From the NCBI GenBank assembly GCA_027886175.1, contig JAJNNQ010000003.1:2936001-3000000 (forward strand): a DNA stretch of 64,000 bases, in the 5' to 3' direction. The translations under genes and the position numbers were made by a program. The DNA is from Phylloscopus collybita (lineage: Eukaryota; Chordata; Aves; Passeriformes; Phylloscopidae). Shown piece by piece: positions 36,540 to 47,429 of this stretch. Position 1 is the first letter of the stretch; the number at the start of each line of letters is the position of its first letter. The notes under the pieces were generated by a model. The model made no database searches. It saw only the letters and a list, made by a program, of their open reading frames with translations, and was not told the DNA's origin.

Positions 36540-37490
36540 TATCCTTTATACAGGCTTATGTCCTCAGACATTTGAAAGCTGTTATTGTGCTCCTGCTTAT
36601 TCCTTATTTGGCCAAATTATAACTGCTTAATTCCCTTCATTTTTCTTCCCACTTCAGTTCTCACAAAACCCCTTCATTTTTTATTCTGTCTCCTCTCTGA
36701 TTTGCTGCCAATTTAGCATCTTTCTGGGAGAGCATCTCTTATTGCTGCATGCAGTGGCCAGAACGAGGTTGCAGATAATCCCTGCTTTGGGACTGCCAGC
36801 CATGTCCAAAATCCTTTGAAGTCCATGGCTGCACTTCCATTGGATGCAAAGGGCACTGGATCCTGAACTTTCATTTTGCTTTTTATAATTCCTGTAGCAT
36901 CCTCCTGCTCTCTTATCCATTGCCACTCTTCCATTCCCTAAAAGATAAACTATTTTCACCTTTTCAGTTTCTCTGGTTTGTGCTGGTTTTGTGTTTGCAG
37001 TAAAATAATTTTATTCCCTTGATGAGTCTATTTTGGCCATGTTTTATCCCTGTTTCTTATCAACCCTTTTTTATTTCACTCTCCTTATTGATATTTCAAA
37101 CCTTCTAGAATGAGCATAATCTGCATATTTAATTATGATCTTGATGATATCTTTTTTCTAAGCCATTCACAAAGATCTAAAGTAAACTCAGACTAACAAT
37201 CAGTGTCTGTTACCCCACTGGACATTTCCACCCATCTTCTTACCAGCTGTTTATCAGCATTTTCTTCATTTGTGCTTCAGCCAATATTCAACCCACACAC
37301 CATTGTCTGCAGCCAAGCTGACTTGAATTAATTTTTCAATTAAGATTTCATGAGACAGTGTCAAATGCTTTACTAAAATCCAAATATCTGTCAACTCCCA
37401 TACTGAGATTTCTCCTGGTCTTATCTTATTTGACTTTTTTTCCCTCACTCCCTCTGTCTGAAGCTAATTCTTCGTACAAAGACATCAACA
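36540..37490 (-). mobile_element. Old, degraded LINE (CR1/L3-like), antisense
   Basis: The plus strand contains 'gacagtgtcaaatgctttac' and 'taaaatccaaatatctgtca', and further up 'ctgcatgcagtggccagaac'. These are the complement of phrases usual in ancient CR1/L3-type LINE 3' regions. It is heavily diverged and has no usable ORF. Confidence 0.5.
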
Positions 37491-38899
37491 ACTCTTTCAT
37501 GCCTGGATCACTTTGAAATTGTGCTTGTCAAGGGCAGACTGGAAGGGTCTGTTTGCCCAAAGCCCACCCAGATCAGGGTCTGCAGAACATGAAAAGACTT
37601 TGCTCTCCTTCACTCTGCAGTGACTGGGGTGAGCTGGACCAGGCTTTCCTGCCTAAATCCTCTCTCAGATTCCCAGTTCTCTCCATTATTTTAATTCACA
37701 CAGCCAGAAAAACACCTTCTGTCCATCCCTTATCATGCAAGAAGCAGCAGATGAAGCTGTAATTCCACTCACTGATTTTCATGCTGATGAGAGAAATCTT
37801 TCTCCTCCTCCAGCCATCACCTGGTGTCCGTGGTGTGCCCAAACCACCAAGCCCAGGCTCCTGAAATCCAGGGGACCCTTCCTCAAAGGGTCCAATGACC
37901 TGAATTTATACAATCTCATTGCTGCACATTAATCCTCTGTTTCTGTTGTTTTCAGAGGGACTAATCATGCAGTGAAGTGCTGCTGGTTGTTAATTAAAAT
38001 AGTCCAACCTGGCTATTTCAGAGCTACTCTGTGTAGTGTTTATGTGTTATTTAACATCTAGTTAATTCCTTCCATTCACTGAAAATACAAAAATAATTTG
38101 TCTTGTCTTTATTAACTCACTGTATCCTCAGTCTTTACTAAGGAACTTTTATGTGGTTAAATAACAGCAACTTTCTGTGAACTTTCTTTCTTATCCAAGT
38201 AAATCTCCAGCCACCAGGATTTCTAATTTCTAATTAATTCATAGTAACCAGTTAAAAGGTGTTCCTTCATTAATTCTGGAAGGGTATTACCAGAAAAAGC
38301 ATTTTATAATATATTCAAACTCCTGCCAACAGAAAGGAACCAATAAGCAAATGTTGAAGAATTAAAATGCTTTCTCCCTCCATGAGAAAAATACTGGAGG
38401 GCCATCAATACCCAATTTTTTAGTAGCCAGACACTTAGATTAATTACTGAAGGATTATGTATTTCTTCTTAAAAAACCAGATTTGAATCTATGAAAGATT
38501 TAAAGGGGCTTTTGAATAATGAAGAAACTCATTGAAATTAAAGAAAGCCAATGGCTTCTATTTTATTGCAGACATATTTTAAGGCTTGACAACAGTTGCA
38601 GTGTTCCCCTAATTTTTGCTGTAAAAGGGAAGTAAAACAACTGGTTATTGTGGCAATACTTCATAGTGCCCTACTTCTGTAAATTGTCTTTAAGCTCTAG
38701 GGTAAGGATGGAACATTCATGTTTTTTAAATTGGATACAAAAGCTGTTTCTGTGCAGTGGCTGCTGGAGCAAAAATTGCCACGCAGAGACTCCCAGATTT
38801 ATCTAAACTGCTCAGCAAGCTGGGAAGGTTTTCCTGCCTTGCTTTACCTGCAGTGCTTGTGGCTTGTGCTCCTTGAAAATTTTTTTTAATGTCTGGGAC
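37491..38899. other. Gene-free intergenic stretch
   Basis: AT-rich unique sequence with no recognised repeat. ORFs at 37553-37932 have no convincing splice sites. Confidence 0.4.
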
Positions 38900-39463
38900 T
38901 GTCTTGGGTTGTGGAGCCAGGGGTGTGTATTTTATTTCATTTGTTGAAAGCAGTTGGGGAGATGTTTTTCTTTATCTCTTGTAACTCTGGGAAGAGAGGG
39001 GTGGATGCCTTCTGATAATGGGTCAACTGTTAAAACCAGGTGGGGCAGTGTTTCTTATCTCTGTCACCACCTGTCCTCCCTCCAGGGGGATATTTTCTGC
39101 TAATGGGCCATTAAGGCTCACTAAGGACATGACACATTCCATTGTGAGATGCTCCAGCCACCATTCCTACCTAGATAAAAACTGAGATGCAGGAGCACAA
39201 GATATCTGATTCCGCTGGATTCCTGGAGGAAGACTGGACCCTTCTCACCATCACTGGACCCTTCTCTCTCAGGATCATCTCTGCTCCAACAGAACCACAT
39301 CTGCCACTCCAGGAGGACTCACTTTTGGACTGCTTCATACACCCTGACCAACAGGGTGTTAGGTTGTATTGTTCCATTTATTTTAGTTTACATTTTTTCC
39401 TCTCTTCTCCTATTAAATTGTATCTCTGACTGGGCATCTCACTGGTTTTGCTTTCAAAGCACA
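38900..39463 (-). mobile_element. Solo LTR, related to the 57-kb LTR
   Basis: The 564-bp element starts TGTCTTGGGTTGTGG and ends CAAAGCACA on the plus strand. Possible 5-bp duplications are gggac (38895-38899) and ggcac (39464-39468). The first 490 bp match 56992-57520 closely, including 'gagccaggggtgtgtatt', 'ggaagactggacccttctca' and 'ccctgaccaacagggtgt'. The last part differs, so it is a different subfamily. Minus orientation is inferred from songbird LTRs I remember. Confidence 0.65.
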
Positions 39464-39739
39464 GGCACGCAGGACACAGGCCTTGAAAACGCTGTGGGAA
39501 ATCCTCCCTGAAACAGCCCTGAAACTCTCAGAGCCATCCCAAAGCTTTGCAGAGCTTTAGCATCTCTAATTGATAAAACAAATTGTCTGACCAGGCTGAA
39601 CCTGCCGTGGCTGTAGCTCTTTGTGAGGACACCATGTTCCACAGCAGTGCTGTTCCACAAAAATTGCTGGAACAATGTTGTTCCAACAACAATGGGGAGA
39701 AAATGACACTGATTAAACTTTCCTGGGGGGTCAGCAGGT

Positions 39740-40062
39740 GGTGTCACCCAGATGCTGCTCCCTCCAGATGCCACCCAGGAGGGACTGCATGGCCCTGGTT
39801 GGTGCCTGAGATGTTTTGGGTTTCTGAAATTCTTTTCCCAGGGAATTTTCTGTGAACAAGAGACACGTTTTTGTCACTCTAACCTTTGTTTACGTTTCTT
39901 TCCCTAGGAGGGACTTCTTCTGGATGTCCCTCTGCTCTGACCAACATGATTGAAGAGGTTTGTCTTTGTTTCACCAATAGAATTGCTCTGTGTAGATAAA
40001 AGGGAGACACATCCCAGAAATAAAGGAGTCATTGTCAACCTTCTGAAGTGGGAGTCTGATGC
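39740..40062 (+). mobile_element. LTR, left half of abutting inverted pair
   Basis: This holds GATAAAAG (about 39998), then AATAAA (about 40020), consistent with the promoter and poly-A part of an LTR in plus orientation. It is the inverted copy of 40063-40455. Its own 3' end is missing: it runs to about 40062, where the other copy begins. Confidence 0.7.
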
Positions 40063-40455
40063 TGTTAAAGATCACAATGACACAGACTCTGACTCAGAAG
40101 GCTGACAATGACTCCGTTTATTTCTGGCAATTTCTTCTCTTTATACTGTTCTACAAAGAACAACCCACTTGGTGAAAAAAAGACAAACTTCTTCAATCAC
40201 ATTGGTCAGACCAGGGGGAATTGGAGAAGAAGTCCCTCCTAGGGAAAGGAATGTAAACAAAGTTACAGTGACAAAAACGTGTCTCTGGTTGACAGAAAAT
40301 TCCCTGGGAAAAGAATTTCAGAAATCCAAAACACCTCGGGCACCAACCAGGGCTACAGGAGTCTGTGTTGTGGTGTACAACAGCATCAGGACTGGGGGTG
40401 GCCTTGCATCATCCTCTGCAGACAGGTGACAACAACAGGTGACACCAGGTGACAG
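40063..40455 (-). mobile_element. LTR, right half of abutting inverted pair
   Basis: Starting TGTTAAAGATCAC on the plus strand, this is the 3' end of a minus-oriented LTR, with AATAAA on the minus strand near 40120. It matches the left half outwards through 'aaaacgtgtctctgg' and 'gcaccaaccagggc'. The outer limit is approximate. Confidence 0.7.
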
Positions 40456-41135
40456 TAACAGATGAGGGATTTGCCTGGTGGGTTTGGGGCTGTGGGGCTG
40501 GGAAGTGATACAATCCTACACATGAGGCCAGCGTGTAATGAGCCTCACCAAGGTGTATCAAGTTCTGAGGGCCTCCAGCACCTCTCAGAATAGCCTAGAG
40601 TAATTGTGAGGCAGCTGGTGGTGTGTGCCTCGAGAAACAGAAGGTTTTAATACATGATAAACGAACAAATGATACAAAACCAACACCAGAAGCCGTGCTC
40701 AGGTGCAGGAAAGCCCCTTACACCTGGCCAAGGCTCCCCAAAAAGCACAGAGCAACTCTGGGCTCGTTCTTGAGCACACAAGGATCAAGGAGGGATGATT
40801 TGGCTGCCCAACAGAAACAGCCACAGGTTTTGGGAAACATTCCAAAGATCCAGAAGGTTGACCCTGTGCTGGCACCGAGCCAACCATGGTAAAGAAGGGC
40901 ATGGAACTTTCTAGCTCGTCTTCCTGATATGATCAGAGATGAATGGAAACTCTTTCTTTTCCTTATCTGGAAACATTTGCTTGGGTATGGAAATGCAACA
41001 GGGAAAGGTCCCGGGGCTGCTGGGGAAGGCGGTGGGAGGATGCTCCTGCCTGCTCCCTGTTCCAGCTGGAATAATGTCAGGGATGTGAGAGGGAAAGGGA
41101 GCTGAGCCATTTGGGAGCTCCATACCTGAGGTTGA
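40456..41135. other. Gene-free stretch
   Basis: Unique sequence with a short ACAGGTGACA-type tandem at its left edge. ORFs on both strands (40623-41177) have no splice support or recognised domains. Confidence 0.4.
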
Positions 41136-41190
41136 GCAATTAGCCACCGAATCAGCAATTAGCCACTGAATCAGCAATTAGCCACCAAAT
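41136..41190. repeat. Tandem repeat, 3 x ~19 bp
   Basis: Three near-identical copies of GCAATTAGCCACYGAATCA, the last one decayed. Confidence 0.85.
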
Positions 41191-41355
41191 CCAGATCTCT
41201 GCTGCAGATTCCAGCCGGCTCTGGAAACCCCTTGTTTCTTCTTGGCTTGTGCTTCCATCACACTGCCTTTGTTGCTCACCATGGGAGAGAATTTTAGCTT
41301 TTCCATTGGAAGGAAAATACATTTTAAGGCTATTAAGTGCTAATGATCAGACTGT

Positions 41356-41510
41356 AAGGACCTGCTGCTTTATTTATTTATTTTAAGGTCCTATTGCTTT
41401 ATTTGTTAATTTATTTTAAGGTCCAACTGCTTTATTTATTTATTTATTTATTTATTTTAAGGACCTGCTTTTTTATTTTTATTTATTTATTCATTCGTTT
41501 ATTTATTTAA
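41356..41510. repeat. Tandem AAGGWCC + (TTTA)n units
   Basis: Four units each start with AAGGWCC (AAGGACCTGCT, AAGGTCCTATTG, AAGGTCCAACTG, AAGGACCTGCT), followed by GCTTTATT or a related run and a variable (TTTA)n block. This is a minisatellite built on a microsatellite. Confidence 0.75.
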
Positions 41511-41569
41511 GAGCAGGAGGAGCAGCACAGCTCCAGTCTTTGGGGTCAGAGCTGCTTGCAAGAAGAAAT

Positions 41570-41570
41570 T

Positions 41571-41607
<37 letters not shown>
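41570..41607. repeat. T-rich tract
   Basis: An almost pure T run broken by three C. Confidence 0.85.
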
Positions 41608-41610
41608 GCA

Positions 41611-42736
41611 TTCCCAAAGGGGAGGGAGGCCACTTGTCAGCTGCAAGATTAGCAATGCAATCACCCGGGTGTTTTAAATAATAGGAGAGGTTCTGGAACA
41701 CGAAAACAAATTAAGCCTGGCCATGGATGAGAAAGCTTTACCTGAAAGTTTTGTTGTGTATTTAGAGCTTAGCAACAGATGCTGCACCTGGAAAAAAAAA
41801 AAAAAAAAGGAGTTTACAGAGAGGTGCAGAGCTGTCTCTGCACCTTCCCCCCAACTACTCCAAAACTCACAATAATTGCAAATTCACTTCCAGCAGAAGG
41901 AACATGCACAAGCACCAGTAAGCACAGCGAAACAACCTCTCCTTGTTCCGGAAATGAGCACAGATATTGAGGTTTAATTGGCACTGGATTACAAGGAGTT
42001 TTGATAATAACATAGCATGTTCTTATTTGGGTTTAGTGCCTGGGTGCAGGATGCTTTTATTTATTTATTTCAAACTGATTCATGAAACCTTGAATTCGTT
42101 ATATAAGGAAAAGCAGAAGTTTTCTTTATTGCTGTTTTCTGCTTGAAGAAATAAAACTGAAAGACATTTCTATCAATGTTTTTACATCAGAAGAGACAGC
42201 AAAAATCACTTTTTTTTCTGACAGTTTTTAAATCCTATTTTTTAATAAATCCTATTTTTCTTCAGAGGCAACTTGGTTATCCCTGATATTAACAGCATTC
42301 AAAAATTATTTCCAACAAAACTGAAAGTCTTCAGCTATAACAGCCATATACTGTTGATAATTGGATTATGTCTTGGACTCTCCTTTAGGAAAGAGGGAGG
42401 TAAAACCCTTTTTATGAACTAGGCCTACAGTGGATTAAACCTCAAGGCTGGGCTTAAAGGGGATGGAGCTGTGGCAGGTGAAGCTTTTATCATCCTCACA
42501 AGAGATAAGGGCACGCAGGGGAGAAAGGGTGAGGAGGTGAGATACCCACAAATCAGGCTCTAAATACACCACCTGTCAAAAAAATTGTATTTCTTACAGT
42601 AAGGAAAGAAACAGACCTCATCAAGTGATTTTTCTCTATATTTAAATATCTTTTTTTTTTTCCAAAATAACTTTCCTGAGGCTGACAGCGCTATATTTTA
42701 CTGAAACTCTTTACAAAGCCCATTTATTTCTAATAA

Positions 42737-42785
<49 letters not shown>

Positions 42786-43195
42786 GAATTGTGGGCAGCA
42801 TGCTCAGTTTATTAATCTTTCCCAAAAGAGTCAGGGTAGAACTGCAAACATTGGTACCTTAGGCTAAGAATTAGCCTAATATAGGCTAAAATAGGCTAAA
42901 ATATTGCAGAAATGGTGTCCTGCAGCAGGGTTTGGTGCTGGTTTTTTTGGTTTGGTGGAAAAATTTCCCCTTGATGTTGAGTGTGTTGCAGAAAGAAGTG
43001 CTCCCACAGAACAAACTGCATTTCCCACTCATCCATGAGATAACAGAGCAATCCTTTCCCTTTGGTGGGGCTTTCCCTGGATAAATGCCCTCATGTCCCT
43101 CTGCTGATCAGGTATGAAATCTGTGCCCTCATCTAATTTTGGCTGCTTTGGGTGGGTAAAATGGACAGAAAGTAAAGAAGGTTCCATTTGCAGTA
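41611..43195. other. Gene-free stretch
   Basis: AT-rich unique sequence with A tracts at about 41791-41808 and 42740-42783 and a short AATAGGCTAA tandem near 42880. I see no gene. Confidence 0.4.
42740..42783. repeat. (A)44 homopolymer
   Basis: A pure run of about 44 A, with no retroposed body recognised next to it. Confidence 0.95.
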
Positions 43196-43303
43196 AAACA
43201 AAAAACAAACAAACAAACAAACAAAAACAAACAAACAAAAAAAAACCCAAACCAAACCAAAAAACAAAACTAAACAAAACAAAAACAAAACAAAACAAAA
43301 CCT
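43196..43303. repeat. A/C-only (CAAA)n-like tract
   Basis: About 108 bases of A with interspersed C in imperfect CAAA and CAAAA units. It is the opposite strand bias to 44455-44806. Confidence 0.9.
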
Positions 43304-44454
43304 GGCCAGGGAATGTTCCATCAACCCACACTCAGCACAAGACAGGAGTTTTTGCAAAGCTTGTTGTGAACAAGTTTTATTTATTTGTACATTCTATTCA
43401 AGTAAAGAAATCCACAGGAGATTAGGTGAGCATTGCAAATGTAGGGATTTCTATTCATAAAATAACTTTCTCTTATCTCTTATCTCTTTGTCCCTATCAC
43501 AACAAGAATTCCCAGAGGTTCAGACCATTTTTTAAAGCTCACATTCCAGCTATCCAGGGCTGACTTCCAAGTTCTTCCTTGTGAGGTGTCCCAGGAAACC
43601 ACAGCAAAGTCAGAGCTGTCCCTCTCCCCAGACTTCAGCTGGAGGCAAAGTATTTTCTGCTCTCTCTGCAGAGTAGGAAGCAAATCCTGAAGTAGATTTG
43701 TCCTCTGTTGTCCAAGGAAGAGGAATTCTGCATTTCCCTGGCAGCAGAAGGCACAAAGGTGATGCTCAGGTGTGTTTGTTCAGCACCTGTGAGTGCAGGG
43801 ATTTCATCTCTGTGAAATCTGCCTCCTCCCTTCCTGTGCTGTAGGCAGCTCCAAAACAGCTCTGCTATTTTATTTTGTGCTCTCTAAATAATATCTGAGG
43901 AGCAGATAGCCCATAAAGAGGTAATTTGATGTTTTGCTTTAAGTGTGCATCATTTTCCCTCTCTGTTGTGACATTGATTTATGTATTATGCCAGAAATAG
44001 AAAATGTGCATGGAAAGAGCAGCAGCATCCCACTCAAAACCACTCAACTCAGGCATTCCTTAGCCTGGAAAGTCACTCACAGGATTCTAAATCACATCAC
44101 TGGGGTTTTTGCTCTTAAAGATCACCTTTCATTACAGGAGAAGATTCTATTTATTTCCACTGTTTCCTGCCACCTTCAATTGATCCAGGTCTCACTGCTC
44201 TGTATTGTAGTCATTAAATATTGACTCTAATCCTTGATTTTTAGTGTATTAATTGCCATTGATAGAAGATTTCTTAAAACCAGGGTGGTTATTCCTAAGC
44301 AGATGAGGAAAAAAACCCCCTTTTTTTGCCATGATCTGATTCTGGGTTCTGCCCTTGAGGCACCCTGGCTGTGGCACATCTGCTTAAACATCCACAGCAC
44401 AAGTTTGGGACTGTCCCTCCAGCAAAAAAAAGAAACAACTTGGAGAGGTTTGGG
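43304..44454. other. Gene-free stretch
   Basis: Unique sequence without recognised repeats. The plus-strand ORF at 43943-44224 has no clear splice sites. Confidence 0.4.
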
Positions 44455-44806
44455 GGGCTTTTTCTGTGTTGTTTTTGTTTTGTTTGGGGGTTTTTTTTGG
44501 TTTTTGTGGTTTTGTTTTTATTTTGTTTTGGTTTTATTTGCTTGTTTTGTTTTTATTTTGTTTTGTTTGCTTGTTTTTTATTTTTGTTTTTTTTTGTTGT
44601 TTTTGTTTGCTTGTTTTTGTTTTTACCTTTGTTTTTGTTTTGGTTTGGTTTGGTTTGTTTTTGTTTGCTTGTTTTCGTTTTTGGTTGGTTTTGGGGGTTT
44701 TTGTGGTTTTTTTTTTTGTTGTTTTGTTTTTGTTTGGTTTTTTTGTGAGTTTGTTGGGGTTTTTTTGGTGGTTTTTTTTTGGTTTGGTTTGGTATTTTTT
44801 TGCCTT
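44455..44806. repeat. T/G-only (TTTTG)n-like tract, ~350 bp
   Basis: About 350 bases with almost no A or C on the plus strand, in imperfect GTTTT and GCTTGTTTTT units. Long Phe/Cys/Leu/Val ORFs in all three plus frames, and Lys/Thr/Asn ORFs on the minus strand, come from composition and are not genes. Confidence 0.9.
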
Positions 44807-44863
44807 GGACATCTCAGCACGTGAGTGTCATTCATTTGTGTTCATTTGTGTCAGATTGCCACA
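44798..44863 (+). mobile_element. LTR 3' end fragment (short type)
   Basis: 'tgccttggacatctcagcac' followed by 'gtgagtgtcatt' and 'agattgccaca' matches the last 65 bp of the LTR at 27197-27521. The rest of the LTR is missing, and the T/G tract lies where its upstream part should be. Confidence 0.75.
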
Positions 44864-46260
44864 CAGGGGAGCTTCCAAAGCGAAAATGTGGGAAGAGGAG
44901 TCACCCTGCAAAATCAGCTCTGCCTCAAAAAACCCCAAAACCCTGCTGGGAGCAAGTTCTGTGTCCAAGGACCCCACAGGGCAGAAGGGAGGGGAAGGTC
45001 AAGTTCTTCTGCAGCTGCTGCTGGGCACCAGTCCTCTCTGAGCTGCTCTGCCAGGTCACCTTGGCCCGGCTGCTGGCTGAGGTTAATTGGGATGGAGCTG
45101 GCACCACCACACCCTCCCCAGAGCATCCCTGAGAGCTCTGCCTGGCTCTGCCTCTCCCCCAGGGAGCAAACAGTCAGATGTCCTTTAACTCCTTCCCTGA
45201 AGTTAAAAATGGTCTGGAAATGAGTGTTATTAATGATCACTGCTGCAGCAGAAGCACAAACTTCAGCAGATTCAGAGAAGCCTGTGAAGAGCAGCGGGGC
45301 TAATCTTATTTCCTATTCCTTTTCTATTAGTGGTGGCTTGGCAAAGCCCTGCTCCAGGTGCTGGTTTGGTCGGAGTCTCTCAGGTCTCTTTGTTGTAAAT
45401 GTGATCCCTTTAGAGCATGGAGGATAAGATTCAGCAGGAGATGAAAACACATGTTCCAGCAAGCTGCAGCTTTACCCTTTGGCCATTCTGCTCCTCTGCC
45501 CTTCGCCCCGCAGAACAAAGCCAAGGAAGATCTTAAAAACAGGGGAAGGAAACAGCAACAACAACAAAAAAGCTGGTTTTGTTTACATTAAAATTCATGA
45601 ACACATGGTTTGGCCTTTAATCTGCAAAAGTCACAGTATTTGCTCAAAAGGACAGTTCCTCACAGACAGGCCAGGCCAGTTTAAAAAATTCAGCAGTTCC
45701 AAAGACAAGCATTACCTTTTTTTGGAGAGAGGAAGAGGCACAGGGGAGGTCTGTTTGTCCAGCTCTCCCCTTTCTTTTCTCTCTTCTCATTTCCTCAGCC
45801 TGTTTTTCCTTCTCTCTCCAGCACTGCAAACCAATTCTTCTGAAAACAAACAAACAAACAAACAAAATTGTCAAGAAGGTGTGTGGCAATGATGCTGGTG
45901 ACATTTTCATGTTCATCTTTGTGCATTACTGCTAGCACATAGAATATTCTCAGCTTGGTCTGCTGGCTCATTAATTTCCTAATTTGTCTTTGAGGAGGGA
46001 AAACCTACAAATATTAAAGCTAAAAATAAATAAATAAAAATAGAAAACTGGGCTTAAAGATGTTATATTTTTCTTGAGGGTGCTGGTAGATAGACAAGAT
46101 GAAATGTCAGATGAATAATTCCATACTTCAAAGGACAGCAAATTATTTGCAGGGGTTAGGAAGAGAGGTCAGGTTCTTCCTTGTGCTTTGTGGGGATAAT
46201 ATCAGATTTTCTGGGAGCACAGGAAGCATCTGCCATGTTTGGGGAGCAAGGGCACCAGCA
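44864..46260. other. Gene-free stretch
   Basis: Unique sequence. Overlapping ORFs at 44779-45240 and 45479-45916 have no splice or domain support. A short (CAAA)n run lies near 45846. Confidence 0.4.
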
Positions 46261-46266
46261 CAGAGG

Positions 46267-47129
46267 TGTCACGATACGACGTGAAAAGAACGACCCTCAC
46301 ACACTGAGCTGTCCAAGGCAAAAAAAAAAGGGGAAGTTTATTTACAGACTTTGATATTTATAGAATGCCAACAGTGTGAAAAACACGATTCACTTTTTAT
46401 GTAAAATTTGTAAGTCTAATGAAAGTAAAATAAAATAGACAATAAGGAGACAAAAAAAGCCCCACAAAGCTCTTTTCAGCCGAGGTGCTGATACCAACCA
46501 GATGAGCACGTCATCTCTTTTCAGATCCTTTGTTTTAAGGGCTTCTGTGTTACATATTTAAATGAGCTAATACATGAGTCAAATATTCATTTTAGTTTCA
46601 AGACCCCCCCTTAAGTACACAGTTTATTTATGGGGCTCCATTCAGTCTGGATGGGTGCTGTAAATCTGCCTTCCTCAGAAAGGCTCAATTGCCTGTTATC
46701 TTTGGTCCAGGAATTCCAGACCTCCCTTGTCTTCTATCTGGTTGAGGAGTTACAAAAAACAGGACAACCCCTTCTCTACTTTGTTACAATCTAAGAATAT
46801 TCATTTATCACATTTTTCAAATTCTATTAACAAAGGAACACACAATACAACCTTCCCATGTTATACATAAAGCCATCATCTTGCTATGTGTGAACAGCCA
46901 ACCCCAAAGCACGTGTTTATAACAAACTGTGACCATGGATTGGAGGAAGAAAATTGTCCTCTCCAATCACACTGGGCAACCCAACAGTCCATCAGCAGTC
47001 TCCTCCTTATGAGGAGAATGTAAACGTGAAAGAACTGTTACAACAACAATAGGTTGCTTCTGTGAAAATCCGTGAGAAACTCCATTGCAAAAATTAAATC
47101 ATCAGAAGGCTGAAAAAACCAGGGTGGCA
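46267..47129 (-). mobile_element. Short-type LTR split by a nested LTR
   Basis: The outer element starts TGTCACGATACG and ends GGGTGGCA on the plus strand, flanked by cagagg (46261-46266) and cagggg (47130-47135), a 5-of-6 target duplication. Segments 46267-46374 and 46930-47129 match the two halves of the minus-oriented LTR at 60527-60810. The intervening 550 bp are a second LTR. The outer LTR, with the insert removed, is about 310 bp. Confidence 0.85.
46375..46924 (+). mobile_element. Nested LTR inside the short-type LTR
   Basis: This starts TGTGAAAAACACG and ends GTTTATAACA, with flanks AACAG (46370-46374) and AACTG (46925-46929), a 4-of-5 duplication that interrupts the outer LTR at CCAACAG|TGACC. 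It is homologous to both arms of the 15.9-17.3 kb inverted pair. A 5-bp duplication would suit an ERVL-like (class III) element; this is inference. Confidence 0.8.
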
Positions 47130-47249
47130 CAGGGGGAAGATGGAGCATTGCTTCCAGAGGCAATGGATCCAGGGCATGCCATGGAGGTTTTAAAGGGAGA
47201 ACACAGCCCCATTTCCAGATCCACGCTCCCATAACCCCACGTGTTTGGT

Positions 47250-47424
47250 GAAGGAAAGGAAAGGAAAGGAAAGGAAAGGAAAGGAAAGGAAAGGAAAGGA
47301 AAGGAAAGGAAAGGAAAGGAAAGGAAAGGAAAGGAAAGGAAAGGAAAGGAAAGGAAAGGAAAGGAAAGGAAAGGAAAGGAAAGGAAAGGAAAGGAAAGGA
47401 AAGGAAAGGAAAGGAAAGGAAAGG
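47250..47424. repeat. (GGAAA)n pentanucleotide array, ~35 copies
   Basis: About 175 bases of an apparently perfect GGAAA repeat, all purine on the plus strand. Long KERKG and FLSFP ORFs over it are artefacts. Confidence 0.97.
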
Positions 47425-47429
47425 TTCTT

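Noticed and set aside
44234..45041. 196- and 191-codon Phe/Cys/Leu-rich ORFs that look like membrane proteins
   Set aside because: They come from the T/G-only tract, which is open in all three plus frames.
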